A stretch of DNA of 64,000 bases from Glossina fuscipes (lineage: Eukaryota; Arthropoda; Insecta; Diptera; Glossinidae), in assembly GCF_014805625.2 (NCBI RefSeq), contig NW_023998565.1:1031824-1095823 (forward strand). The letters run 5' to 3'. Under the pieces are notes generated by a model, which was not told the DNA's origin, did no database searches, and was given only the letters and a program-made list of their open reading frames with translations. The translations under genes were made by a program, and so were the position numbers. This document shows, one piece after another, positions 24,344 to 37,024 of the stretch (position 1 is its first letter; each line of letters begins with the position of its first letter).

Positions 24344-25055
24344 AAACAAGGAAGAAAGTTATATTCGGCGGGAACCGAACCTTGCATACCCACCACAGTA
24401 CTTTTCTACTCTCCAAATTCTTTTATTTGATACCCATATCGCTGATATTATTAAGTAAAAATTAATCGCAGTATATACAATATTCATTTTAAAACTAACC
24501 CCATTTTTAATCAGATAATATACTTATTTGATGAGCGTACAAAGTGGTTTTAAACGTTCCGTCTTCTTTGCCTTATGATAAATAAGGATAAAACCTCAAA
24601 AAAGTGAAAAAATTAAACTTCATTATTCGCAAATTTATGAGGCCATGGCCAATAGTTGTATTTTTCGACCTAAACAGTAGAGTGTTTCGTAACATAAATG
24701 TGGAAAATTTCAGCGTTCTAGCTTCAATAATTTCCGAGTAACGAACGCAAAATCCAAAAAATTTTGTTAGAATAAACTGAGCTGCATTCAGTTTGCTTTC
24801 CACTGCGCGCTTCTGCTCCGACTAATTTGGCCCAAATTCAATATTTAGATTTTTCGATATCTTCATTTTTGCGACCAGGAGAGTGCCAAAAACACACGCC
24901 ATACAGCTGTGTTAAATCAGCTCAGAATTTCACGCTGATCAAAAATATATGTGCCTTATAGGGTCTCTGAAGCTTCCTTTTGGGCGTTACATACATTATG
25001 AAAAAAGGCAAAATAGGTATACTCCCATCTTACAGTGGTAGATATAAAAAGGTTC
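24344..25055 (+). repeat. dispersed repeat family R, best copy with hairpin head
   Basis: It starts ACAAGGAAGAAAGTTATATT (24,346 on), then a perfect 5-bp inverted repeat, TTCGG (24,364-24,368) and CCGAA (24,375-24,379), then GCATACCCACC. The tail holds CAGAATTTCACGCTGATC (about 24,923-24,940), TTATAGGGTCTCTGAAGC, TTTTGGGCGTTACATACATT and GGTATACTCCCATC...GATATAAAAAGG. The reading frames inside are short and not shared with the 10-11 kb copy. Confidence 0.65.
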
Positions 25056-26962
25056 AAATTAACTTATCGAAAAAATTCACCGGATGTTGCTTCGCAAATA
25101 CAGTGAAAAGTTCGAATGAAATAAGTGAAAATTATTTGAATTATGCTACTTCTCGATTTTTAAAAGCATGTTTCGAAACAAAGGCGTTTAAAGTTTTGCC
25201 ATTTCTGCTACACATTTTTTTTTATCATAATAAGTCTTTTATTATTAATCAGCAGTGTGCGATCCCAGGGCTATAACATTTCCTTTCCAAGTTTAAAAAA
25301 TTTTCCCCTTTTTTTTCTCGAAGATTTTATGCTACAACCTGCCTATTTTGTGGCATCCATCAAAGACGGCACAGCTTTCCTGATCCGATTAGCGGCGTCT
25401 TCAATGCAAATGACAGAGAAAACGACACAACATACTTCTTATTCTGTAGCCGAAATCGTAATTGACATCAAAGTCTCCGCCACATGCATTTAATTTATAG
25501 CAGAAGCACTATGCCCTGCCCAATCGCTTTAAGCCTCTTATCAATTCAACGGTCTTTTGAATTATGCGTTACTTAGATGCCTTGTTAAATGTGCTGTTGT
25601 TGCACTTTTCCTGCCCCGGTACGTTCTCGACCCACTCGTTGTACTTTTTAAGTCTTACGACATTGCACACAATTTGTTAAAAGCTCACACTACAGCGCAA
25701 CAGCTCAGTGAACGTATTTTTTTGCTCGGAATGGCTTTTAAATCAATATGAATACTTTTTGAACTCTCCTGCTATTCTATGAACGAACTAACAACCAACA
25801 GGTAAGACATTGCCAATCTATACCGGCAGAGATTTATTTGAAACAGACACTCATTTTTTGGAGTGCTTACAGAAAACCGAAAAGCGAATTTTCAACAAAA
25901 AATCAAATTTTCTCCACGTATTTTAAAAACCCGAAAACTTCTATTGAACAAAAAAAACGATTTCTGGAAAAATATGCAGCGTTCTATCCCCTTTAACTTA
26001 GCAATAATTTAACCAATGCAGAAGAAAGAAAATCTGACTACTGTGTTAAATTCAATTATGGGCTTTTTATTAAACGTGGACAAGCGAGTTGACTAACCAT
26101 CGCTCCTAAATCAAAATTTTATATTGTCATGGTGAATAGCATCATCTTTATATCTCTTACAAATTTAGGCAATTTAGAGCAATGTTTTACGATATTTGTG
26201 TTTTTTCTCGTTGAATTTAGCCTTGTGTGCAAATTGAATTCATGGAACTAAACTATGATAACAAACGTCAGGCTTTGTTTATTTGCCCCAATTTTTACGA
26301 TTATGAGAATTTCATAAACAGGCGTCCGGCAAATGGCGGGGATTTTTACGTTCATTAAGGATGCATTTGTATTCTGGGGCGTCTATTCCATATTTGCGGA
26401 ACTTACACTATGACGTAAATTGTGAGATTAACTTTTCGCACCTTCACCTATGAGTGCAAGACTATGCATAGATACACTTTGAGAAAAATAAGTTTTAGAG
26501 AGATAGGTACTTAAAAATGGTGCCATAGTCTTAAAAAAAAGTAATTTACCGAAAGAGAGACATTCATTCGTTCAATGGATAAACATTTCGGAGCCTAAGA
26601 TTAATTTGACAACCCTCAATGAAATTAAATAATGATTCTTTGGATTCACAAAAGTCGTCATTACATACGAAATTTCATGCCGTTTACATACTAAGAATAT
26701 TTTCTACCTCTTAATTGACTTTTACCGCGTTAGCTGAAAATGCAATGCATTTTCGTATGAAAACACAACTACAAGTAATACACAGCGATATCTAGCAAAG
26801 CGGATTGGATATGTAGAAGTCTACCAAAAAATTAGGGCAAGAATTGTCTCTCGGCTTGGGATGAATTGTTCGATTGCAAGATAAAGCGAAGAGTTGTTCC
26901 CTCAACGTAAATCGTACCAAATATCAAACAAGGTTTTGTATATATTGGCAATAGATTAAATA
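25056..26962. other. AT-rich, no supported gene
   Basis: Short plus-strand frames at 24,980-25,276, 25,257-25,493 and 25,557-25,751 are unrecognised. The 25,330-25,720 stretch has somewhat higher GC, but I could read no domain on either strand. Confidence 0.45.
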
Positions 26963-27147
26963 TTAGTTTGGGGAAAAAGAAATCCATTATTTTTTCGGTA
27001 GATGGCTGCACTGATAGATTTCTCGTAAAGTATCGATCAAACAATTTCAGATTTATGCTCGTTGGAAAGGTGACATTTCGCAGTAAAAAAAATTCTTTTG
27101 CTGTTTTTTGTTTGGTGCATTCAGTTGTGAGTTACAGCGTGTTAAAA

Positions 27148-27905
27148 ATGGAAGTGAACAAAGAGAAAATTCGGTACATTTTACAGTTTTTCTTTGACAA
27201 AGGCGAAAATGCAAGCCAGGCGGCTAAAATTGTGAATGGTGTTTATGGTTCCGATACTGTAACAGCCAATNNNNNNNNNNCTTGGCCAAACGGAATGAGA
27301 TAGACCCATTTCTTAAACGGATGGTGACTGGAGATGAGAAATGGATCACATACGATAACCCTGTGCGAAAACGATCGTGGTCAAAGAGCGGTGAAGCACC
27401 TCAAACGGCCAGGAAGGTTTTGCTATGCATTTGGTGGGACTGGAAGGGGATTGTTTATTATGAGTTGCTTCCATATGGCCAAACGCTAAATTCTGATCTC
27501 TACTGTCAACAACTGGACCGTTTGAAGATAGCGATTGACCAGAAACGGCCAGAATTGGCCAACAGGAGAGTTGTTGTGTTCCACCAGGACAACGCTAGGC
27601 CACACACATCTACAGTGACTCGCCAGAAACTTCGGGAGCTTGGTTGGGAAGTTTTAATGCATCCGCCATACAGTCCGGACTTGGCACCAAGCGATTATCA
27701 TCTTTTTCTTGCATTGCAAAATTTCTTTAATGATAAAAAATTGGAATCTAGGGAGGATTGTGAAAATCGACTACTAGAGTTTTTTGCAAATAGAGACCAG
27801 GACTTCTATGAGAGAGGCATTTTGAAGTTGCCTTTAAAATGGCAACAAATCGTACAACAAAACGATGCATATTTGACCCAAATCGGACAATCCGAAGCAT
27901 GTTAA
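27148..27905 (+). pseudogene. mariner transposase, copy 1 (gap inside, 6-residue deletion)
   Basis: Mariner transposases cut and paste the element by a D,D34D catalytic core. The start MEVNKEKIRYILQFFF lies at 27,148. The frame reaches GSDTVTAN and meets the gap. After it the frame runs LAKRNEIDPF, MVTGDEKW (first Asp), SWSKSGEAPQT directly into ARKVLLCIWWDW, KGIVYYELLPYGQ, FHQDNARPH (second Asp), PPYSPDLAPSDYH (third Asp, 34 residues after the second) and stop TAA at 27,903-27,905. An AATAAA overlaps the stop. From memory, intact relatives have about six more residues between APQT and ARKV; copy 2 lacks them too. No stop is seen in the visible part. It differs from copy 2 at few positions (for example RRVVVF against RRGVVF), which suggests recent common origin. 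Confidence 0.9.
27271..27280. other. assembly gap (10 N)
   Basis: Ten undetermined bases inside mariner copy 1. Comparison with copy 2 indicates that positions equivalent to 43,819-44,100 are missing, about 282 bp, so the N count is a placeholder. Confidence 0.99.
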
Positions 27906-27958
27906 ATAAAGTCTTAAAGTTCATATAAAAATAATGGATTTCTTTTTTCCCAAACTAA

Positions 27959-30900
27959 TACATATGAACAAACTAATATAGATACATCAAAAATATATGT
28001 AAACTACTCCTCCTTAGGTATGCACAGCTTTTTGATGATGGCGACCAAAGGCTTAACTCAACATATCCGACTTGTTGAACTTGAAGTACTGATTTCATTA
28101 AGAACCAACTTAGGAGTGAATTAGAAGCTTAAAAAAAAAGCAGACACCTAGAAGTAAATGAATTTAGCCATTCTGCTGCTAATGTGGTATATATACATTT
28201 TATTAATTGTCATAAATATGTATCGGCCACTCGCGAGACATAGAATTATTATTTAATTTTTGCAAGTGGTTGTGTTGTGAAATGCCTCTAGTATTGCTTG
28301 TTAAATTTATAAGTTATTTTCAAAAGGAACTGAAAAATATGTTGAAAACAAAAAACCACTAAATATTGCTTATTCATACATGAATTTTGTTTAGTCTAAT
28401 ATTTTCTGTGTACACGCATGTTTGCTTTCTATTTTATACATGTGTATTATATTATATTCCTCTGAATCGCTATAAACAAAGCAGTGAATAAAAATTCAAT
28501 TTACAAAACTTTTTATGGGTCAGATCAAAACAGTTAATTGCTTTGTTTTTGCACATTACTTTTATAAAATTAAATTTATGACGACTTTTTAAGTTTCAGC
28601 TGCCACTTTTGCGCAAACAATGTAAAAAGTACTTCATAATTATACACTTAAATTAAAATAAAATTTCAGATTGTTTTTCACTGGCCACATTTAATTTCTT
28701 CGCCGTTTTATTAATGAATATTCATTTTAGGAGTGTACCTGAGAACGATAAAATTGATCCACGCGGTTGTGATTGAATCCGAAATTCCTCACTTGAAATT
28801 CATTGCAAAGGCGCTTCCTCTTTGCGAATTTACCAGTTAGATGCATACTTTCTTGATAAGCGTATTTGCTATTGTCTTTGTGCAATTTATAAACACACAT
28901 CCAAACTGCTATTCTTAGAATTGAACGTTAAAAGCACTTAATACGACTTTCGTTATCGTTGGTACAAAAATAGACAGTAAAAATCAACTACTGCACGTTT
29001 TAAAGTTTTATATTGTTCTGAAGCTCTTTGGTGGCTCTAGCCGCGTAACTAACTTAACAGATACATTCGTAATACGCCTTAAACGGTTATTTTTGTTGTT
29101 TTTTTTATTCTTATTGTTATATTTTATAAGGTTTTTTTCGGCTCAGTTTCGATTTGATTTTCGCTCTTAATTACAATTATTTTCGTCGAGCGAAGTTATA
29201 TGCCTGGTGTTGCACTCGCACAGCCGTACAGGTCATGTGTATATAAGAATTTCATTATAGACTGAATAGAATTTTAGCGTGTACTTATGTGGAATGTTAC
29301 GTTTGAAGAAACTTATCTAAGCTATGGCTTTTACTCGTCTGTAAAGTGAGAATGGATTGTTTGTATGCCACTTGTTCAATAAATAAACGATCGTGGGTAT
29401 ATGAAGATGCAACGACAAGTTCGAAGGCTATATTGCAAACGAGAGATGTGTCAAATATTATAAGAATGTAACGGCTAGCACAATTGAATTCTTCGAACAC
29501 ACTCTTCCCCACAATCATAATTCAGCCTTAGAATGTATTGCTTTTACATCTCCCATCAAATCAGTACGTTAGAATTGCAAAATATTCTGTTAAGTGTGGA
29601 CTTGTTTACATTCGTTTAAAGAGAATATTTTTGCGTTTGCTGTTTGATTGGTCCTAATAAATATCTCTCAATAGACCGATATTAACAGTTTTTTACTTTT
29701 GTGTAATAGGTATACTTTGTGTAATGGTCGATCAGCCTCATTTCCAAACTGTTCATCTGCCGTTGAATTAAGATCGTATATGTTAGAAGTCAGTTTTCTA
29801 CTTTGATTTTCGTAATCATAAGCCCTTGAACAGCTGACAGCAGTGACCCGACGGTCGGACGGACATTTCCACACAAACCCAGTCACAAATCGTGTACGCA
29901 TACTGTATATAATCTTTGATAAATATTCGTGAATTTTAATAGAAGTCTAGTAATAGAAATCTCCATTAGTCGATGGTAAGCAAAAAGATTTGCATTTAAC
30001 CAAACTTCGACTCTTCGAATGTGCTGCATTTTTTTATCTTTTAAAAATCTTAGAGCAAGTATAACGGGACGGAAAAATTTGCGCTTACAAATTCTGCCAT
30101 TATTTGTGCTTTGCGAGACATCTGGATTGTTTTTTTATAATGAAGTTGATCCAATATACTAATACGGGTAGACTACTGCTTCGTTTGCCTTTTTCAAAGC
30201 CGTTGTCCGAAGTGTTTAAGTGCACTAAGCTTGGCTTTCCATTTTTCATACTCAACGGTAGGCATCGGAATTTTAATAGCATCAATGGACTAATACAAGT
30301 TTTCGAATAGATTGAACGGTGTCCTTCAATCCATCTGCCCTATTGACCATTTTCTCTTTTTAGCACACTCATCCCTCATATATTGACATAAAAAACAGCA
30401 CTTCTTAAATGATGGTTAAAATATAACTTTGAAAATAAATCATTTTAAAAATTTGACCCACTACCTGCAGAGAACTGTAACTTACAAGCCAAAGTGATAT
30501 TGACCTCAAACTTATTGTAATTTGCAACTTGTAATGAAAATTCTATTTGAATACTGGGACTGGTCCCCCTAAAACAGTCCCAACACTGACAAAAAGCTTT
30601 CACTTTTGTCCTTCCCTTCGTATGAAATTTCGCACAAAAACACATGTTTCCCATAGTCTTCGAAACAATGAAAATAAAATTCCGATAGGCAAACTTATAT
30701 ACCCACAATTAATGAACTGTTTCATACTTTTATATGATGGTTTAAAATGGTAAGTAGAAAAGATATGAATTTAGTCGTCACATACACCCGTCCGCCGGAA
30801 TAAATACAATGGATCAGTGGAGGGGAGAGCAAAAAAAAACAAAGCAAATAGCATAAACGAATTAAAAATCGTAACAAAAATCGTGAATACACCTCTTATT

Positions 30901-31540
30901 CTGGTGACAGATATAAAAAACTAATTTCGCTTCACCCAGGCAACCATTGCATGAAATTGAGTCTAGGAACAAATCGAAAGTTGTCAGAACTTCTGATGAA
31001 AAATTAAAAGATTGAGATGAAGCTTTTAATAGTAATTATAAATTCGGCTAAAGAATCATAAATTTTCGTGCCATTTTCTCAGCTATTTTAGAACACGTCC
31101 AGGTCGATACTGTGACTTCGTCCATTAATAAACGATATGGTGGATTTTTATGATTTGTCCGTAAAATACTTTCGGCAATACTTGCCGATCTAGCTAATAT
31201 GTACTTAAGATAAGACTATCCACATATCAAAAATTGAATCAAGTAAAATAAATGCGGAAACAATCACAATTACAATACTTAGGTCCACTAACATATAAGC
31301 ATACTGTGGCTTAAGAGATATAAATACTTTTAAACTCTGTTTAACAGTTAACATTTTCTTGCGTGCCGTTTTAGACGTGCAAGGCTACCTTTTTTAGGAA
31401 CGAACACACGCAAAGTAAGCAGTTACCAAAAGCTGTTTGTTATTACGTGTGTATTATGCTTCGCTTATATAATTCATGTCATATAAACAATAAATTAAAT
31501 TGAAAAGTAAAAGAATTTTAATTGCTTTTTTATATCCCAC
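27959..31540. other. 3.6 kb AT-rich, nothing recognised
   Basis: Both strands were read. Short frames at 29,297-29,518, 29,668-29,901, 30,100-30,310 and 30,445-30,753 have no recognisable motif. The stretch GTCCGTCCGACCGTCGGG (minus, about 29,845) resembles the CTGTCCGTC block found in family R tails, so a repeat scrap may lie at 29,700-29,900. Confidence 0.5.
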
Positions 31541-31544
31541 ATTG

Positions 31545-31935
31545 TGGTTGAAGATCAATTTTTGAATCGATCTCAGAATTCCGATTCATTGACGTGCTTT
31601 AATTCATGGACGGTTGCTGTTTAAAATGGTTTGGATCGGTCCATTCTTTCGACCACTCCAGATATAATTTCCTACTTTGGGCTATTCGATCGCTATAAGG
31701 GAAAAATTGCAATTTTCAAAATTTTTTGTTTTTATGTATTAAAAAGATAATATTTCGTGGTGAAAATGACTTCATAACTTTCTGGATACTATCGCCTATA
31801 AGGATCCTTCTAATATGCTACCTTTCATTAAAAGTATGCCTTTGCGTGAACATAATGTGTAACAACAAGAGCGTATAACTGTAATAGCGGTAGGTTGTCT
31901 AATAGTCTGCCTTTGCCAGCTATTACTTGTTTTAG
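31545..31935 (-). repeat. dispersed repeat family C, inverted fragment
   Basis: In reverse complement it starts AAAACAAGTAATAGCTGGC (from about 31,934) and contains GTGGTCGAAAGAATGGACCG then ATCCAAACCATTTTA (about 31,625-31,665). These match GAATGGTCGAATAAGTGGAC then ATCCGAACCAGTTT in copy 2 at 15.6 kb. The middle is deleted or diverged. Confidence 0.55.
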
Positions 31936-33300
31936 TTTATTTCATTTTTTTAAGCTATTGGCTGCTAGTGTCAAACGTTTTCCAAACTTCTACGCCAACT
32001 CAACTATTCCTAAAGCAAAGTTTTTTGTAATTGCCTACAATATTTTATATAACATGATGATTTGATGTATGAATGTGACATAAGGGAAAAATATTTCTCT
32101 TTCTCAGCCGCTTTTTCTCACTCTCCGTCTACATAATTTCTTTGTTGGTTATATAAAAAATTTTTAAATTTCTAAAGAGCCGATGAATTTGTGTTTATTC
32201 ACACAGGTAGCATAAGACCTGTGAAAAAACTTATCATTCTAAACTTGAAGAAAAATACTTGTCAAATGGGATAAATTAAAGTATAGTAACCGAGAAAGTA
32301 ACATCGAAACCAAATTAAAAAATTTTAAGTGTCCTTTGGATTTATCTACTGATGGAGAGATCCCACAAAATTTATGTATTCTCCACAAGCCTAAGTAGTG
32401 AAATTAATTTAACCTTAGCTGTGTGTTTAATTTAGTAAACAAAAATCGAATTGTATTTTTGTTGCAATGTATAGATCAGATGGGATAAAGTTTACAAGGA
32501 ATTTTATAGAAAAAGCGTTCAATACATTATAAAGACATTGCCAAGTGTTCCAGTGAAATCAGCTAATAAAGTATCCTGTGACAATACCTATCAGAAGTCA
32601 TGCGATAAAATTAGTTGATTTAGCCAATCGGCTGATTCGGCGAATGCAAGGATTACGAACAGTCGACTATGAATTAAGCTGAAACGTCTTTTTTACCAAG
32701 TATCTTTTTAACTTAAAAAAATTCGCGTTTGGCCATTTAGTGCATATTTACTTAGATTTGGATTTTAATGTTTGTTAATTAATTTCATAGCCATTGAGGA
32801 AACTTCTATTAGACACAAGACAGATTACTTATATTTTGGCTCAACGTAGCGTTCATAGTAGAGTCATCTTCGTCTGTCTTTCCCCTTTTTTCTTTCATAC
32901 TATAGATGAAACTTCGCATCTGTATTCTTAGCTTTTTGCTTGCAAAGTTGCAAAGTTAGAAATAAATCTACAAATTCGTTTATAAATAATGAAAATCCGC
33001 GAGAAGGCTTGAACCATTGTAGTTTACTATTTACAGAAACCAGCAATTTAATATTTGGAGCAAGTAATTTGGGAAATCAGAAAAAGAACGACGCACGTCC
33101 TTTATTGAAAATTGAAGAGAAGAAATAAGTTCGACTTTGACAAAGCACAACTTGTTAACTTTTTGTATTTTATTATATTTTATTTAACAAGAACTTAATT
33201 TGCCAATATTCTAAAAAACGCCGCCTCAAAGTTAAGTAAGTTACTTACACAATATTAAGATAACTATAAAAATTTTAAATTAATCATTTTGCAACAAATT
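31936..33300. other. AT-rich, nothing recognised
   Basis: No coding, repeat or RNA feature was recognised. The 62-codon plus frame at 32,940-33,128 has no motif. Confidence 0.5.
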
Positions 33301-33309
33301 ATGTGCTTC

Positions 33310-36300
33310 TAATTACAGAATGTAGAATGTAATGTAAAGTGATCTCATTTGACTTTATTTTATCTTTTATGTAATGAACACGAATGCGTTTAGCACGTTT
33401 CATGGCTTACTGAGCTTTCACCAAATACTGGGCACGTTGGTCACCGCATCGAGTTTATATTGAATCTTGTGTTATACTTTTAAAACCAATTTCGTTTAAA
33501 ACACTCCGGAAAAAAGCAACATACCTTGCAACTTGGGTGAGTATGAAACCACCGGAGGCCTTATGGTCAATTACCTTCGATCCCTAATAATAAAGCAAAT
33601 ATATTTTCCTTTGTAGTATGTACCAAAAATATGTAGCCGTTTTTAAAGTAACGCACCTATTCACTTCATTATTGTTTGACGAAACATATACATGTATTTA
33701 TAGCAATCATCTGTTTGACAACATTTGAAACTCAAATTCACCATAATATCATTTATTTTTAGCATTATATGTGTCTTTTGAAAAAACCTTGTACAAAAAG
33801 CCATGTCTTATACCTGTCAATCGACGATCTTGATTATATTTTTTGACAAAATCTATTAAAACCCGATAACATTTTTATTGCTTGCCTCGATCAATTTTTT
33901 TTAATTGTACTTTTCGTAGCCAAAGTTTTTGATTTTTACTTTTCTTATAAGTCTTTGTTTTTGGGGTTTCTTCTTCTTCATGCAATTCATTTATTACTTT
34001 AGGGGTTTCATCAGCGTCATTTTACGGTTATAGTTAATAATTGTATTTTGTTCTGCAATGACATTTTCAGTATTATTATTAATACTTGTCGAAAAAGTTT
34101 TCGAAGAGTTTTATACCTCGTAAAGAAACGATTGTTTTTGTTGTTTTATCAAATTAACGTTAGCCCAGTTTATTTGATGTATAATCTACAAAAGTTAACA
34201 TAGCACTTTGAACGTTCAGAACTCTTTTCCTATATTATTACATTGCAGCCGAAAATTTTCATATGAATTACTGATGGTTTCCTTCCAAATAGTTTTTCGC
34301 GTGGTGTACCTTTTTGCAAAATTTTTGTACGCGATCTATTCCTGATGTATACGACAGTGTTTCCAACCTTCATCCACAACCATTTAGAAATTTTTCATTC
34401 TTCTAGAATATAACACACTATTTCTACTAGGGCCCCAATATCCCTCTCTGCAACGCCGTTTTGCTGGGATGTGTAACTATTTGTATTTCGGTTTAATATG
34501 CTGTTGTGTGTTAAAAAATTTTCAAAACGATTATTAATACATTCGCGATCATTATCGGTCCTAATTTTTTAAATCGGTTTATTTTTGCTTTACATCAACA
34601 AAATTTTCAAATTCATTAAATGTGTCTGATTTTTATTTCAAAAAGTACACCATTACGCATCGAATTATTTTACACGATGCGCGTATTGCACAGCTATATT
34701 CCTTAAAATCTATTTGTACGCCACGAACCATCCCATAGTTTATTATTTTGTGCCATAAGACTTTTTGTGAATCTTGTGTATTTTACATACCTCACTTATT
34801 TTTAGATTTGAAATAAACTTTGTATATACCACCGTTAAGATGATCGACAAAAATGAGTTCTTTTTCACAATAGCTTCACAATAGCTTTTACTATTAACGA
34901 ATAGTCCAGAACTACCATTTTTCATTATCTTGTTGATCAAAAAAAAAAATCGAGTTTCTTCTGTTATTCAGCAAATCAACAACCGAAAAGTCGCTGAGAT
35001 GTGTAAAAGCGGCTCAATGTGATCACAGAGATCTTTATTTCGAACTTAGTAAGGTTGGAGTTAGATTTGATATATAGTATTATTGTTTAGTTATTTTAGT
35101 GTCTATTTGATTAGTCTTTTTAATTTTGCATGCTATACGTCCGTCACGTTATTTATTTTTTAATTTTTATTAAAATATAGATATCACTCGTCCGCCACGT
35201 ATGATAGAACAGAACAGCGAGGAGTAAATTCCATTGTGCAAGAAGTAATGTAGTACATGAGTATAAAGTGTCATATGAAGGAATTGATGAGTGTGTGAGT
35301 AAAAAAGTGTAAAAGAGAGTATGTTAATAATTGGACTGTGAACGCTTATATATCTTAATGTCGTAATTTAAAAAAAAGATAAGATCACGAAGTGAGCTGT
35401 TAAATTGTGAGAACGCAAAAATTTGCGAAGTGTGGAATGGCGGAAAGAAGTGGTAACATTCGGGCAGACAAATAGAATATGATCAGAAGATTGTAAGACT
35501 CTACATATACATAAGGGGTTGTTTACTATGTTAATTTTAAATAGGTGTGATTAAACATCAGCTTGTTAGTAAAGCAACTAATGTCACGTCAGAGCCCACA
35601 ATTGATAAACAAAAGAGTTTTATTTCTTTGCGGAGCTAAAGGGTATAAATGACGACCATACGGTGAATTATTTCATCACGATCAATAAAATGAGATGTTC
35701 TAGAAAATGCAATTTTATCTGCAGTGTTGTTGCCAAGAATGCCTATGTGATTGGGCACCCAGAGAAAATGTAGGCAAAATGTATTAGGTTTGAGGCTATA
35801 AAGTGGGGTTCCGATTTCTAATATGTAAGGGTGAGTTTTACCCGAGGGAAATGATTGTAAAGCGGTTAAGACAGATTTACTATCTGACACTGTAAGGAAT
35901 TTCTTCTTTTCTTTTCTGAGTATATTCGATTTTAATGGTTTAATAGTTCCTTGTTCCGATTTAACAACTACATTTCTGATTCGCATTGTTATTAAATTAC
36001 TACCTGATTACCTGAAGCAAGCTCTAACACAGTCAAACATATGTCATAAAGCATGTGTAAGCAAGCACCACTGTCAGGAATCCAGTCGTGATCATCAAAA
36101 CTATTCTCATTAGAGTTATGTGGATTCTTGCAATGAGTACGAATACCTCTCCATTTCATAGCATTACATTTAACATTTCGTCTACTTACACAATTATCAC
36201 TTTATGATTTGGTTTCTTGAAAAAACTTTAAATCGATTTTGTTTTTCATTACAAAAACTTGCTCTTCACGCGTCATAGCTGACAAATTGTTTTTTCGTTG

Positions 36301-36780
36301 TTCTTCCTTTAAAGTTCTAATTATCAATAATTCTAAAAGTAGAAAGGGAGTCTCAACATTCCATTATAACGACGAAATTACCCAATTTTGTAGATAGGCT
36401 ACACAATAAAAGAATACTGGGGAGATGATCCTGTATATCGATTTTTTTAATCCGCTGCGACAGAACAAAATTATTTAGTTGGTTTCTCGGAACGAATAAA
36501 AATAAACCTTACTGATTTTTTAAATAAAGGTGCTTTTCTTGTAGGACCTTTGGTTTGATAAACAGCATGTAGGGTTTCCCAGGCATTCTTAGCTGATGTG
36601 TAGTAATTGCACCATTTTAACACCTTACCGCCTTACTGTCCGCTTGCTCCCATACCATGCTCTTTATGTTTAGCAATAACGTTCCAGTAATCCAACATAA
36701 CCAATAGGCGCTGCATCTGGACCGACCAAAGTGAGTGATTCTCGCTGTTTAGCTTTTCGTTTTGCGTTAACATTTTAGCC
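33310..36780 (-). mobile_element. Ty1/copia LTR retrotransposon, broken internal region
   Basis: On the minus strand the copia order gag, protease, integrase, (reverse transcriptase mostly lost), RNase H can be followed from right to left. Gag-like AWETLHAVYQTKG wording (frame-broken) lies at about 36,560-36,620. A worn zinc knuckle ending GIRTHCKNPH and the protease motif WIPDSGACLHM lie at 36,045-36,150. Integrase is at 34,240-34,980, with KNGSSGLFVNSKSYCEA, KSDTFNEFENFVDV, KIRTDNDRECINN and QQNGVAERDIGALVEI. RNase H is at 33,310-33,600, with FRSVLNEIGFKSIT and AKRIRVHYIKDKIKSNEI. Many stops and frame changes are present. I did not identify LTRs. Confidence 0.87.
35636..35986 (-). mobile_element. 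non-LTR retrotransposon RNase H fragment lying inside the copia relic
   Basis: A 116-codon open frame on the minus strand includes TVSDSKSVLTALQSFPSGK and LHFLWVPNHIGILGNNTADK. These are the SDS and W-P-H-GI-GN-AD blocks of cellular-type RNase H in R1/I/Jockey-group elements, and they differ from the copia RNase H found at 33.3-33.6 kb. It starts within 25 bp of where the copia protease frame stops (about 36,000). The fragment therefore looks inserted or recombined into the copia element. It is undamaged as a frame but far too short for an element. Confidence 0.8.
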
Positions 36781-37024
36781 ATTTATATTCTTGTTTTAAT
36801 TTTATTAATAAGAGTAATTTACTATTTACGATAAAGTTTGGAACCCGTGAACGATGTTGAAAAATCCAAAAAGTACGACCCACTTCTTTAATCAAAAGTG
36901 AAGACTTGTTACTTTGCCTATTACAAAATATTCGATATAACAAGTACATAATTTGCTAATATTTCAACATGACAGATAAAGAAAAAATTTTCAATGTTTT
37001 TGTTACATGCCTTTGTCACTCTTC

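Larger units (their letters stand above)
26963..27958 (+). mobile_element. mariner transposon copy 1, complete ends, interrupted by assembly gap
   Basis: Both ends carry inverted repeats starting TTAGTTTGGG and continuing about 32 bp (26,963 on; ending at 27,958), flanked by TA on each side (26,961-26,962 and 27,959-27,960), the usual mariner target. Against copy 2 (43,141-44,408) the two flanks of the gap align without net length change: 1,268 minus 282 equals 996 minus 10. The ten N at 27,271-27,280 therefore stand for about 282 bp. The type resembles mellifera/Famar1-like mariners, judged from memory. Confidence 0.95.
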
